From the NCBI GenBank assembly GCA_002371825.1, contig DFHF01000067.1, positions 6,711-42,307 on the forward strand: a stretch of DNA of 35,597 nt. Direction: 5' to 3'. The notes beneath the pieces were generated by a model. The model was not told where the DNA came from. It was given only the letters and a program-made list of their open reading frames with translations, and searched no databases. Both the position numbers and the translations under genes were made by a program. This DNA comes from Ruminococcus flavefaciens. Its GTDB lineage: Bacteria; Bacillota; Clostridia; Oscillospirales; Ruminococcaceae. Position 1 is the stretch's first letter. The number at the start of each line of letters is the position of its first letter. Positions 1 to 7,553 of this stretch are shown here, piece after piece.

Positions 1-50
1 GATTTTGTACCTGTGAATTTGAATTGAATAGTTTTAGAGGAGGCGGATGT

Positions 51-275
51 ATGAGCGTAAACCTTGAAAAGACTCATTGCAGTGAAGATCCCGAGGTACA
101 GTCCGTATTGCATCACGACTGTACTGTTGACGGTGTCACCTATCGTGTTTGGTCTGCTTTCCTTGGCAGGAAAAGAGCTGAAGAGTCGCTCGGAGAATTA
201 ATGCTCCGACAGCTCGAGAGGGGGTATGGAACTCCTGCCGTTGATGCAAAGCAGACCGAGAGCAAGTCGGTATAA
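51..275 (+). CDS. TnpW-like small transposon-encoded protein
   Basis: A 74-residue protein. I start it at the ATG at 51 because a GAGGAGG ribosome binding site lies 7 bases upstream; the open frame itself begins earlier at a TTG without such a site. The core (V-D-G-x-T-Y-x-V, then A-F, then an acidic E-S-L-x-x-L-x-x-x-L helix) has the pattern of the small TnpW proteins found beside large serine recombinases in Firmicutes transposons. The same pattern occurs in the small gene at 35405-35581, which also precedes a recombinase. Its role is not known to me. The family call rests on pattern and context rather than an alignment score. Confidence 0.6.
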   Translation: MSVNLEKTHCSEDPEVQSVLHHDCTVDGVTYRVWSAFLGRKRAEESLGELMLRQLERGYGTPAVDAKQTESKSV

Positions 276-324
276 AAACCGAAAAACGTTTTTTGTTCAG
301 TCCTACGAAATCAGCCGAATGCAC

Positions 325-353
325 TGGATTCCGAAGCGGATATGTGGTATACT
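325..353 (+). promoter_or_regulatory. Promoter of the truncated recombinase
   Basis: A -35-like TGGATT (325-330) and a -10 TATACT (348-353) are 17 bases apart, and a TG one base before the -10 makes it an extended -10. Directly downstream is a short inverted repeat (CCGTG...CACGG). The same arrangement (TGGACT, 17 bases, TATACTGT, two bases, GTGTA) precedes the intact recombinase at the other end of the window. Confidence 0.5.
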
Positions 354-395
354 GTCCGTGTAAGGAGCTGCTGCACGGCTGAGAAAGGAGTAATA

Positions 396-557
396 ATGAA
401 AAACAAACAGCCTAAAAAAGCAGCGCTGTATTGCAGACTCTCGGTCGATGACGGGCGAATGGGCGAAAGCGTAAGCATTGGTTCGCAGAAAATATTACTT
501 GAGCAGTACTGCAAGGATCATGCAATAGATAATTATGAAGTGTACGATGATGCTTAG
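396..557 (+). pseudogene. Large serine recombinase, N-terminal fragment
   Basis: 53 codons open with an A-L-Y-C-R-L-S motif, with the presumed catalytic serine at residue 16, then E-S-x-S-I-x-x-Q-K. This is the start of a resolvase domain. The intact recombinase at 33636-35297 has the same motif with serine also at residue 16. The frame stops with TAG just after D-D-A, where the full family continues for about 500 more residues (rest of the resolvase domain, recombinase domain, zinc ribbon, coiled coil). The start at 396 is supported by GAAAGGAG. I found no further recombinase sequence downstream, so this is a deletion remnant and cannot be active. Confidence 0.8.
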
Positions 558-583
558 ACTCCCTATTGAATACAATAAAATGA

Positions 584-637
584 AAGGTCAACCGCCGAAA
601 AGCACGCAGAATTGCGACATTTTCGGTAGTTGACCTT
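584..637. repeat. 54-base nested hairpin
   Basis: A near-perfect inverted repeat 26 bases after the truncated recombinase. The outer arms AAGGTCAAC/GTTGACCTT pair over 9 bp, then CCGAAAA/TTTTCGG over 7 bp, then CGCA/TGCG over 4 bp around a GAAT loop, with small symmetrical internal loops between. It has no run of T after it, so it is not an ordinary terminator. It could be a transfer-origin hairpin, a recombinase accessory site or a structured RNA; the sequence alone does not decide. Confidence 0.6.
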
Positions 638-647
638 GTAAGGTAGA

Positions 648-686
648 CTTTCGTTTGAAAGTGCAGCTTTCATTTGAGAGTTGCAG
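648..686. repeat. Two tandem copies of a 19-20 base repeat
   Basis: Two head-to-tail copies, 648-666 and 667-686, both running CTTTC-x-TTTG-x-x-AG then TGCAG. The first copy also contains a perfect small hairpin (ACTTTC/GAAAGT). They directly follow the nested hairpin, so 584-686 as a whole looks like a protein-binding or processing region of a mobile element. Confidence 0.45.
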
Positions 687-977
687 CAATACAACAGTCT
701 TCTGTAGCATGAGAGTCAAGTGGGATAGCGCCGCACATTTTCGGGAGTTTTTGTGTTACAAAGAGCAAAAAATTTTTTATGTGTTACCGTAGATCCCAAA
801 CCGTAAAAATACGACTCGAACGCACCAAAAGGAGTGTTGAGAGCTGATACAAAGGCAGCCAGGAATAAAAGTACGGAAAAGCTTAGAAAATAGCCAAAAA
901 CCGAATATGGAATTTTTAACCGATTTCAAAGCCGATTTTTTGGTTTCGTAAAATACTGATAAAGCAGGAGGGAAACC

Positions 978-1613
978 ATGCCATTTGATTTTAAGAAAGA
1001 ATACAAGGAATACTATATGCCGAAGAACAAGCCGCAAATCGTGGAAATACCAATTATGAATTACATCGCTGTCCGCGGAAAAGGTGACCCGAATGATGAA
1101 AACGGTGAATACAAACAGGCAATAGAAGTGCTCTATGCAGTTGCCTATACGCTGAAAATGAGCTACAAAACCGATTATAAAATCGACGGCTTTTTTGAGT
1201 ACGTCGTACCGCCGCTGGAGGGCTTCTGGCGGAGCGAAAAGGTTGGAGTTTTCGACTACGCTGACAAGTCTCAGCTCAGGTGGATATCTGTTATCAGACT
1301 TCCCGATTTTATCACGGAGAAGGACTTCAGGTGGGCGATTGAAACTGCTTCAAAGAAGAAAAAACTGGACTGTTCAGCAGCCGAATTCCTAACGATAAAT
1401 GAGGGGCTTTGCGTTCAGATAATGCACATTGGCTCCTACGATGACGAGCCTGCAACTGTTGAATTAATGGATAAATTTGTCGCTGAAAATGGCTGTCAGA
1501 ACGACATCAGCAGTGAACGTCTGCACCATGAGATATATCTCTCAGACCCGAGGAAAACGCTTCCCGAAAAGTGGAAGACTGTTATTCGTCACCCGATAAG
1601 GAAGTGTGACTGA
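978..1613 (+). CDS. GyrI-like small-molecule-binding domain protein
   Basis: 211 residues, cytosolic, no signal peptide. The pattern fits the stand-alone GyrI-like (SHS2, SbmC/BltR-type) ligand-binding family: I-P-x-M-N-Y-I-A-V-R-G-K-G-D-P near residues 25-39, E-V-L-Y-A-V-A-Y-T-L-K around 50-60, a central aromatic-rich segment with E-G-F-W, and a C-terminal H-E-I-Y-L-S-D-P-R. These proteins bind or hydrolyse hydrophobic or cationic small molecules; no DNA-binding domain is fused here. AGGAGGG lies 5 bases before the ATG. The SDR remnant starts 1 base after its stop, so both probably came as a pair. Confidence 0.85.
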   Translation: MPFDFKKEYKEYYMPKNKPQIVEIPIMNYIAVRGKGDPNDENGEYKQAIEVLYAVAYTLKMSYKTDYKIDGFFEYVVPPLEGFWRSEKVGVFDYADKSQLRWISVIRLPDFITEKDFRWAIETASKKKKLDCSAAEFLTINEGLCVQIMHIGSYDDEPATVELMDKFVAENGCQNDISSERLHHEIYLSDPRKTLPEKWKTVIRHPIRKCD

Positions 1614-1614
1614 T

Positions 1615-1743
1615 ATGTTCAAAAACAAAGTAGCCGCAGTAACAGGCGGTGCAAATGGTATCGGCAAGTACATAGCCGAGGAATTTCGCAGAAACGGAGC
1701 GGTGGTTTGCGTTATCGACAAGGCTGATGATATATCACGGTGA
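1615..1743 (+). pseudogene. Short-chain dehydrogenase (SDR), N-terminal remnant
   Basis: 42 codons beginning ATG-TTC-AAA. They contain the classical SDR nucleotide-binding motif T-G-G-A-N-G-I-G (residues 10-17) followed by I-A-x-E-F and a beta strand V-V-C-V-I-D, that is, the first beta-alpha-beta unit of a Rossmann fold. The family is normally about 250 residues, but this frame stops at TGA after the second strand and no continuation is visible. It begins one base after the GyrI-like stop, as in an operon, so a deletion removed the rest of the gene before the next promoter at 1776. Confidence 0.75.
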
Positions 1744-1775
1744 TAACGAATGGGAGTTGAAATGAGAGCATTTTA

Positions 1776-1804
1776 TTGATTTATCTACAGATCTGTGCTA
1801 TAAT
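1776..1804 (+). promoter_or_regulatory. Promoter for the YgjV-like gene
   Basis: TTGATT (1776-1781), a 17-base spacer, and a perfect TATAAT (1799-1804). The gene start lies about 40 bases downstream. Confidence 0.75.
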
Positions 1805-1842
1805 AATACATATCAAACTACTATGAAAAGGAATGACCGTAA

Positions 1843-2379
1843 TTGTCCGATCTGTTGGTTCAGGGTATCGGCTTTGTAGCCGTAGCACTATTTATAGCAT
1901 CTTACCAGATAAAGTCAAACCGCTGGCTGTTTCTGTTTCAGCTTTTAGGTTCGGCACTGTTCTGTCTGCAATTCTTCATGCTGGACGCAATAAGCGGCTG
2001 TCTGAGCCTTGCAGTGAATATTCTCCGCAACGCTCTGATGATGAAATACAATGACTGGGAGTGGGTCCGCAGGAAGTGGTGTCCTGCTGTGATAGCCGTG
2101 CTGTTCACTGCTGTGCTGATACTAACATGGAACGGACCTGTCAGCCTGCTTGCGTTTACCGCTTCGGTCACAAGCACATTTGCTTACTGGTCCAACAGTC
2201 CACGAAAGATACGCATGGTAAATCTGGTCTGCGCTTCACCGTGCTGGCTGGCATATGATGTTATCGTGTATTCGCTGGGCGGCATTTTAAGCGAGTCCAT
2301 AACTATCATTTCCATACTTGTATCCTTTGTCCGTTTCGGCTGGAAGGGACTTGAATGTGATGCAGGTGCCGGATCATAA
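1843..2379 (+). CDS. YgjV-like multi-spanning membrane protein
   Basis: 178 residues starting at TTG, with AAAAGGA about 10 bases upstream. Around five hydrophobic segments are visible. The N-terminus (I-G-F-V-A-V-A-L-F-I-A-S-Y-Q-I-K-S, then F-Q-L-L-G-S-A-L-F-C-L-Q-F-F-M-L) and the L-x-x-x-V-N-I-L-R-N segment match the bacterial inner membrane protein family typified by E. coli YgjV. The function of that family is not established. The gene has its own promoter and stands apart from the scar on its left. The alternative ATG nearby (1833) lies in another frame. Confidence 0.8.
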   Translation: MSDLLVQGIGFVAVALFIASYQIKSNRWLFLFQLLGSALFCLQFFMLDAISGCLSLAVNILRNALMMKYNDWEWVRRKWCPAVIAVLFTAVLILTWNGPVSLLAFTASVTSTFAYWSNSPRKIRMVNLVCASPCWLAYDVIVYSLGGILSESITIISILVSFVRFGWKGLECDAGAGS

Positions 2380-2469
2380 AAAGCAGCGGGATCACCTTTT
2401 AAGAATGAAGCCCCTTAACAGATACAGACCCGTAAAATCATTTCTGATCGAAACTATATTCTAAAACTA

Positions 2470-2499
2470 TTGACAAAATATGTATATATATGATACAAT
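2470..2499 (+). promoter_or_regulatory. Promoter for the secreted hydrolase
   Basis: A perfect TTGACA (2470-2475), an 18-base spacer, and TACAAT (2494-2499) preceded by TGA, giving an extended -10. The ATG is 66 bases further on. Confidence 0.75.
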
Positions 2500-2564
2500 A
2501 AACGAGTGTTAATACTATATATTGACTAAAACAACATACTAAATAACGAACCGGAGGTCGTAAA

Positions 2565-3395
2565 ATGAAAAAAAGAATCGCATCTATTATGACAGCAGCA
2601 CTTATCTTAACACCAGCTTTAACAGCAAATCTTAGTTCAGTAAATGCTGCAAATCAGCCTGAATCCGTGACAAGTGTGAGCAATACTGTCAGCTTAGCGA
2701 AATATGATGATGGTCTGCTGATCGATCATGTTGTATATTTCCCTAAGGATATGACTAGATCCAACAAGAAGTATCCTGTAGTTGTATGGGGAAACGGAAC
2801 ATTTGCTTCATGGGAGCATTATGAGGAGCTTCTCAGTCAGATCGCAGCAGGCGGATACATTGTTGTGGGAAACACCGATAGTTTCTGCGGATCAGGTTTA
2901 ACAGAGTCTGCATCAGTTGACTTTATCATCAACGAGAATAAGGACAGCAAAAGTATTTTCTACAATAAGGTCGATGTAGAGCATATCGGAGCAGGCGGAC
3001 ATTCTCAGGGCGGAATGAGTGCAGTTAATGCTGCAAGGCGCAATTCGTATATAGACTGTGTATTTGATGTGCAGGGGTGTCAGCTTAAGTATGAGGCAAG
3101 CAAGCTGAATGTGCCTACTTTCTTTATAACAGCTACAGAAGATACGATAGTATCATCATCATGGGTAAAGTCATCTTACAATGCCTGCAATGCACCTTCT
3201 GTATATGCAAGTGTAAAGGATGTTACACATTTTGGTCCCGTAGACGGACAATCAGCTTCAATTTTTGCTGAATATGCTGTAAAATGGTTTGATGCTTTCC
3301 TTAAAAACAATAAAAATTCAAAGTCTGTTTTCCTCAAAGGCGGATCACTTTCAAAGGACAGCAGATGGGTCGATTATGCTTCAAAGAATTTCTGA
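2565..3395 (+). CDS. Secreted alpha/beta hydrolase (lipase/cutinase-like)
   Basis: 276 residues. A signal peptide is clear: M-K-K-R, a hydrophobic core, and probable cleavage after V-N-A (residue 28). The hydrolase core holds V-V-V-W-G-N-G-T near 72-79, the nucleophile elbow G-G-H-S-Q-G-G with S147, a probable acid D193 in A-T-E-D-T, and a probable catalytic H222 in V-T-H-F-G-P. The layout resembles chlorophyllase/PET-hydrolase-like secreted esterases. The natural substrate cannot be read from sequence; an acyl or polysaccharide ester is plausible next to a cellulosome. The gene stands alone, with its own promoter (2470) and a strong terminator (3418). GGAGGT precedes the ATG. Confidence 0.85.
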   Translation: MKKRIASIMTAALILTPALTANLSSVNAANQPESVTSVSNTVSLAKYDDGLLIDHVVYFPKDMTRSNKKYPVVVWGNGTFASWEHYEELLSQIAAGGYIVVGNTDSFCGSGLTESASVDFIINENKDSKSIFYNKVDVEHIGAGGHSQGGMSAVNAARRNSYIDCVFDVQGCQLKYEASKLNVPTFFITATEDTIVSSSWVKSSYNACNAPSVYASVKDVTHFGPVDGQSASIFAEYAVKWFDAFLKNNKNSKSVFLKGGSLSKDSRWVDYASKNF

Positions 3396-3417
3396 TACGG
3401 AATACTGATAAAAGTTT

Positions 3418-3451
3418 CGGCTCCTGTATATAACAGGAGCCGTTGTTTTTT
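3418..3451 (+). terminator. Rho-independent terminator after the hydrolase
   Basis: A 10-bp stem CGGCTCCTGT/ACAGGAGCCG with a 5-base loop, followed by TTGTTTTTT. It lies between two convergent genes. Confidence 0.9.
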
Positions 3452-3466
3452 ATGTCGTTTCATTTT

Positions 3467-4081
3467 CTAATTATTCAACTTCTCAAAAAAGGGACTCAGG
3501 ATATTGTCGAGCTGATCGAATTCATACTCCATGAACAATTCATCATTAAGAAAAACATCGATGTATTGCCTGTTCAGGATTATGAAATACAGCTCATCGT
3601 TATGCTGATATTGAAGCATATGTCTGCCGTAGTTCATTTTTTCCGTTTCTGTGGCTGTGGGGATATCGATTTCCTTTACAACATCTTCATATTGTAAGAT
3701 AGCTGAATCCTTTAACTCCTGGATAAAGTAATTCCCCATGTATCCGGCCTCGCCGCCGTCATAAATCTCTACATCGGCAGTGACCTTTGCTATCTGACCA
3801 TTTCTCAGGTTGGGGTAAGCTCCGCCCTGGTTCAGATAGATCCAGTTGCAGGTACCGGGTATCTGGATATAATCATCATTAACTCTCATGATATAAAATT
3901 CAGCATCTTTTTTATTGCTGATGTCAAGAGAATCAGCTATATATCCTGTTGTATTGCTTATCTCTGAAGTAGCTGTCTGAACTTTGGAGGCTGTTTCTGA
4001 GCTTTCGGCTCCACTGTCTGATCTGCCGCAGCCTGACAGAAGTATTAAAGCAGAGAAAGCCAAAACTGTGATCTTTTTCAT
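3467..4081 (-). CDS. Predicted lipoprotein of unknown function
   Basis: 204 residues. I start at the ATG at 4081 (M-K-K-I-T), with GAAAGGA 8 bases upstream, rather than at the ATG three codons earlier, which overlaps the ribosome binding site. The N-terminus is a lipoprotein signal: hydrophobic core, then L-L-S-G-C with C18 as the lipidated residue, then a Ser/Thr/Glu-rich linker. The mature part has no domain I recognise. It contains a segment D-D-Y-I-Q-I-P-G-T-C-N-W-I-Y-L that may be a small beta-rich fold. It converges with the hydrolase on its left. Confidence 0.75.
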   Translation of the reverse strand: MKKITVLAFSALILLSGCGRSDSGAESSETASKVQTATSEISNTTGYIADSLDISNKKDAEFYIMRVNDDYIQIPGTCNWIYLNQGGAYPNLRNGQIAKVTADVEIYDGGEAGYMGNYFIQELKDSAILQYEDVVKEIDIPTATETEKMNYGRHMLQYQHNDELYFIILNRQYIDVFLNDELFMEYEFDQLDNILSPFFEKLNN

Positions 4082-4301
4082 GGCGACCATCCTTTCAAAA
4101 GGTTATTCTGATAAATAAGTGTTGAAAAAAGCCCGGATCGTTGCAAGGCAGAGAAAATTTTGTCACATTGAATAAATATGCCGGCAGATTTTAGTGCAAA
4201 AAGTCAGCTGCCTGAAATTTTTTCTGAGCGCATTCATATTCTTTGTAATATCCGTATGGAACAGATTTGCGGTAATTTCTGCATTTGTTCGGATATTCCT
4301 A

Positions 4302-4330
4302 TTGATGATCTTTGGGGAATATGCTATAAT
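4302..4330 (+). promoter_or_regulatory. Promoter of the esterase-VOC-GH16 operon
   Basis: TTGATG (4302-4307), 17 bases, then a perfect TATAAT (4325-4330). Its position rules out the far-upstream start of the long open frame beginning at 4178 and supports a start at 4385. Confidence 0.75.
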
Positions 4331-4384
4331 TTTATTGGTGTAAATAATCATATGAGAACGGTGATACAGGTGTATGAAGGAAAA

Positions 4385-5089
4385 ATGAAAACAACAGATA
4401 TCAATGGCAGGACCTGCCATATCGTAGTGAACGATCCTGCCCTGCCTGCGATATACTGGGGCGAAATGAAGGACAGTGCCGAAACTGCTGAAAAAGTTCT
4501 TGCTCTGTGTGAGGACGTTAAGTGCAACTATATCATTTTTGAAGCTGAGGACTGGAACGACTGTTTCTCGCCGTGGGAGCTTACTCTCAGCAAGAAGATG
4601 TCATTCCCCGGCGGCGGACGCAAAACGCTGGAATGGCTTGTAAATGAATGTGTTCCCTGCTGTGAAAATGAGTACGGTCTCACTGGAAAGCGTATTATCT
4701 GCGGATACTCCCTTGCAGGGCTTTTCAGCTTATGGGCTTTCTATGAAAGTCAGTATTTCAGCGGAGTCATAAGCTGTTCCGGTTCGCTGTGGTTCAGGGA
4801 CTGGATAAGCTATGCCGAAGGACATACTGCTCCTGCTGACAGCTTCGTTTATCTCAGTCTCGGTGACCGTGAGGAAAAGGCAAGGGATAAGGTCATGGCA
4901 GCAGTCGGTGACTGTACCCGCAGGCAGTACGAGCTTGTGAGCAGCGATAAAAATGTGTCCCGATATATCCTTGAATGGAATCAGGGAGGACATTTCAATG
5001 AACCTGAAATGCGTATCGCAAAGGGAATAAAATGGTGCTTGAATAAGAAGTATCCGGTGTTATCTTCGGAAGCAGAGGCTTTGGGATAG
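4385..5089 (+). CDS. Cytosolic esterase, alpha/beta hydrolase fold
   Basis: 234 residues from the ATG at 4385, chosen because GAAGGA lies just upstream and the promoter -10 ends at 4330. The open frame runs back to 4178 but that part precedes the transcription start. The nucleophile elbow is I-C-G-Y-S-L-A-G-L with S109. G-S-L-W-F-R-D-W and a C-terminal W-N-Q-G-G-H-F (probable catalytic His) are typical of the putative esterase family (Esterase D/IroE type). There is no signal peptide. Fifteen bases separate it from the VOC gene, so the two are probably co-transcribed. Substrate unknown; it may deacylate imported oligosaccharides (inference). Confidence 0.75.
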   Translation: MKTTDINGRTCHIVVNDPALPAIYWGEMKDSAETAEKVLALCEDVKCNYIIFEAEDWNDCFSPWELTLSKKMSFPGGGRKTLEWLVNECVPCCENEYGLTGKRIICGYSLAGLFSLWAFYESQYFSGVISCSGSLWFRDWISYAEGHTAPADSFVYLSLGDREEKARDKVMAAVGDCTRRQYELVSSDKNVSRYILEWNQGGHFNEPEMRIAKGIKWCLNKKYPVLSSEAEALG

Positions 5090-5104
5090 TATGGGAGGTA
5101 AACC

Positions 5105-5488
5105 ATGTATATAGAGCATATAGCGGTGTATGTCACCGATCTGGAAGCTGCAAAAGACTTTTTTGCAAGGTATTTCGGAGGCTGGCCGAATGAGGGCTAT
5201 CACAATACAAAGACGGGATTCAGATCCTACTTTATCAGCTTTGAAAACGGTGCAAGACTGGAGCTTATGAACAGACCTGATGTACCGGAAGCTGACAAAA
5301 CAGCAGAGCGTACTGGCTATGCACATATTGCATTCAGTGTTGGCAGCAGGGAGAAAGTTGATGAACTGACGGAGCGGCTGAGGTCAGCGGGATATGAGGT
5401 GAAAAGCGGCCCGAGAACAACAGGTGACGGATATTACGAGAGCTGTATTGTGGCTGTTGAGGGAAATCTTATTGAAATAACTGTCTGA
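5105..5488 (+). CDS. VOC-family (glyoxalase/dioxygenase-like) protein
   Basis: 127 residues, a single-domain vicinal-oxygen-chelate protein. Residues 1-60 (M-Y-I-E-H-I-A-V-Y-V-T-D-L-E-A-A-K-D-F-F) and 71-127 (G-Y-A-H-I-A-F-S-V-G, then G-N-L-I-E-I-T-V) form the two beta-alpha-beta-beta-beta halves. The usual metal ligands are represented by H5, E53, H73 and E125 by position, so metal binding is plausible. The ligand is unknown. The gene sits between the esterase and GH16 genes with short gaps and its own GGGAGGT. Confidence 0.85.
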   Translation: MYIEHIAVYVTDLEAAKDFFARYFGGWPNEGYHNTKTGFRSYFISFENGARLELMNRPDVPEADKTAERTGYAHIAFSVGSREKVDELTERLRSAGYEVKSGPRTTGDGYYESCIVAVEGNLIEITV

Positions 5489-5523
5489 AGCTGGCAGAGC
5501 ATTTCTGAAAAGGAGGAGAGATC

Positions 5524-7497
5524 ATGACATTATCATCGGGAGTAAAACGGATGTTATCTGCGGCTGCTGCGGCAGCTGTTGCCTGCTGTATACCGCTTCC
5601 GGCGGCATCAGCTGATGAAAGGGCAGAGCCGGGCTTCTATGAAGATTTCAGCAGCGGCAGTCTTGATACGGATAAATGGCTCGCTGCTGAGAAAAACTGG
5701 GGCGGGACTGTCAATGAGGACGGTGTGACAAAGGACTACAACGGCGGAGTTACTGCGGAAAATGTTTCTGTCAGTGACGGTAAACTGGTGCTGAAAGGAC
5801 TTGGCAACAGATACGAAGGAAGTCAGCGTGGTATCAACCGTGACGGCAGCCGCCGCTCAGACGGGAAACGCTGCGGAGGTGCTGTTGCTACAAAGGAATA
5901 TTTCGGCTCCGGCAGCTATGAGATAAGAGCAAGGATAGCTCCGGAGCTTGGCTGCTGCTCGGCTATGTGGACATTTGAGTATGAGGAGGATTACTCCGGG
6001 GATAAGCTGAATATCATCAACCATGAGATAGATATCGAATTTCCCGGCCGTGATAAAAATGACGATCTCAGCCTCAGCCATGCTCTTTGCACGACCTGGG
6101 TCACCGAGGAAGACTACAGGACTAAGTCTGTGGACTGCGGTGAGCAGACTGACGGCAAGTTCCATACCTACCGCTTTGACTGGCATACCGGCAGCGAGGA
6201 TGAAGTTCCGAGGGTGGAATATTACTTCGACGACAAGCTGACGTATACTGTTTACGATTTCATCCCTACAAATGAGAGCCGCTTCTGGCTGGGGCTGTGG
6301 TTCCCTAAATACTGGGCAGGCACTCCTGATTTTGAAGAGACGGTATTTGAGGTGGACTATGTCAGGATAACTCCATTCCACGAAAGCGGTGATACTCCTC
6401 AGCACGAATCCTACCCGGACAGCGGCTGGAAGGAGACTGCGGAGCTTCCGAAAAGCTGGCTCCTGTGGCACAGCTACAGCAGCTATTCTGCCCTGGACAG
6501 CAGATTGTATCTCCGTACACCGGACGGTACTGTGAAAACTATCAGCGGAGATTTTATCCATGCTATGAACGGAAGCTTCGGTATTTCTCCTGAGCAGATA
6601 ATATTTATGGCTATAGACAGTGAGGCGGATGAATGGGACATCTACCTCAGCGACGGAGAAAATACGGAAAATCTCACTGAACGGAGCGGCTTCCGCAATG
6701 AGGACCCTAAGTGGTCGCCTGACGGAAAGTCCGTGGTATTCAAGCGTGGACACTGGGATAATGATGCTGACGGCTTTGTGTATGACCTGGCACTTCTTGA
6801 TATTGAAACAAGAACAGTCACTATGCTGACAGATGACTCCGCAGAGGAGGCTATGCCCTGCTTCTCTGAGGACGGAAGCTTTATATACTATGCAAGCTAC
6901 AGCGGGGGTATCGGTTCAATATGCCGGCTGGATACTGCTTCACACAGGACTGAGACCATATTCAGTGAGAGCGGTGTAACAGCCTATTATCCCGTTGTCA
7001 GGGGAGATGAGCTTTTCTTCACTAAGTGGTATTCTGCGGATAACCGCTGCGATCAGCTTGTCAGATATGATGACGGCAGGATAACAAGGCTGCCCTTTGA
7101 TTCAGAGCTCTGCGACTGCTCTGATGCCTGCCCTGCGGACGGCGACAGGATGATATTCAGCAGCACTATGAACGGAGACTATGATCTCTATCTGTTTGAC
7201 GGGGAAAAGGTAACTGCACTGACTGAGATCAACTCCGGGAATAATGATCTCGGTGCTGATATCTATACCTGGGAGGAGTATCAGGCTTATCTTGAAAGCA
7301 GCTCCCCTGAAGGTGATGTGAATATGGACGGCAGGTTCAATATTGCGGATGCGGTACTGCTTCAGAAATGGCTCCTTTCAGTTTCGGGAGAGGAACGGAT
7401 AAATACTGAGGCAGCTGATATCTGCAGGGATAACAAGCTGGACGGCTTTGATCTGTGTATGATGAGAAGCAAACTTATCGGCGCAGGATTATACTAA
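5524..7497 (+). CDS. Secreted GH16 glucanase with propeller and dockerin
   Basis: 657 residues. A signal peptide ends near A-S-A (residue 30). Residues about 35-285 are glycoside hydrolase family 16, with catalytic signature E168-I-D-I-E172 (H-E-I-D-I-E-F). GH16 enzymes cut beta-1,3/1,4-glucans, xyloglucan or related polymers; which one cannot be settled here. Residues about 310-590 carry TolB/PD40-like repeats (for example D-P-K-W-S-P-D-G-K-S-V-V-F), probably a beta-propeller for binding. The last 60 residues are a dockerin: G-D-V-N-M-D-G-R-F-N-I-A-D-A-V and D-I-C-R-D-N-K-L-D-G-F-D-L, two calcium F-hand repeats that dock onto a scaffoldin cohesin. AAAGGAGGAG precedes the ATG. The GH16-propeller-dockerin combination is unusual. 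Confidence 0.9.
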   Translation: MTLSSGVKRMLSAAAAAAVACCIPLPAASADERAEPGFYEDFSSGSLDTDKWLAAEKNWGGTVNEDGVTKDYNGGVTAENVSVSDGKLVLKGLGNRYEGSQRGINRDGSRRSDGKRCGGAVATKEYFGSGSYEIRARIAPELGCCSAMWTFEYEEDYSGDKLNIINHEIDIEFPGRDKNDDLSLSHALCTTWVTEEDYRTKSVDCGEQTDGKFHTYRFDWHTGSEDEVPRVEYYFDDKLTYTVYDFIPTNESRFWLGLWFPKYWAGTPDFEETVFEVDYVRITPFHESGDTPQHESYPDSGWKETAELPKSWLLWHSYSSYSALDSRLYLRTPDGTVKTISGDFIHAMNGSFGISPEQIIFMAIDSEADEWDIYLSDGENTENLTERSGFRNEDPKWSPDGKSVVFKRGHWDNDADGFVYDLALLDIETRTVTMLTDDSAEEAMPCFSEDGSFIYYASYSGGIGSICRLDTASHRTETIFSESGVTAYYPVVRGDELFFTKWYSADNRCDQLVRYDDGRITRLPFDSELCDCSDACPADGDRMIFSSTMNGDYDLYLFDGEKVTALTEINSGNNDLGADIYTWEEYQAYLESSSPEGDVNMDGRFNIADAVLLQKWLLSVSGEERINTEAADICRDNKLDGFDLCMMRSKLIGAGLY

Positions 7498-7502
7498 TGA
7501 AA

Positions 7503-7543
7503 AAACGGGGAGAGCTCCTTTTGAATGGAGCTTTCCCCGTTTA
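7503..7543. terminator. Bidirectional terminator
   Basis: An inverted repeat AAACGGGGA-x-AGCTCC / GGAGCT-x-TCCCCGTTT with an 8-base loop, with A residues on one side and T residues on the other. It separates the GH16 gene from the convergent membrane protein gene and can serve both. Confidence 0.85.
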
Positions 7544-7553
7544 TCTTTTGTTA

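Larger units (their letters stand above)
558..977. other. Non-coding mobile-element scar
   Basis: This 420-base stretch has no gene I can support. It holds the nested hairpin (584-637) and the tandem repeat (648-686), then AT-rich sequence with only short open frames broken by stops. Its position between a truncated recombinase and a fresh gene start suggests leftover non-coding DNA of an element that has decayed. Confidence 0.5.

Noticed and set aside
4178..4384. N-terminal extension of the esterase to an ATG at 4178
   Set aside because: The promoter at 4302-4330 lies inside this stretch and the extension has no ribosome binding site or esterase-like sequence.
5857..6753. A 298-codon open frame on the minus strand inside the GH16 gene
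   Set aside because: It is antisense to a clear GH16 catalytic domain, has no ribosome binding site or promoter, and encodes no recognisable motif.
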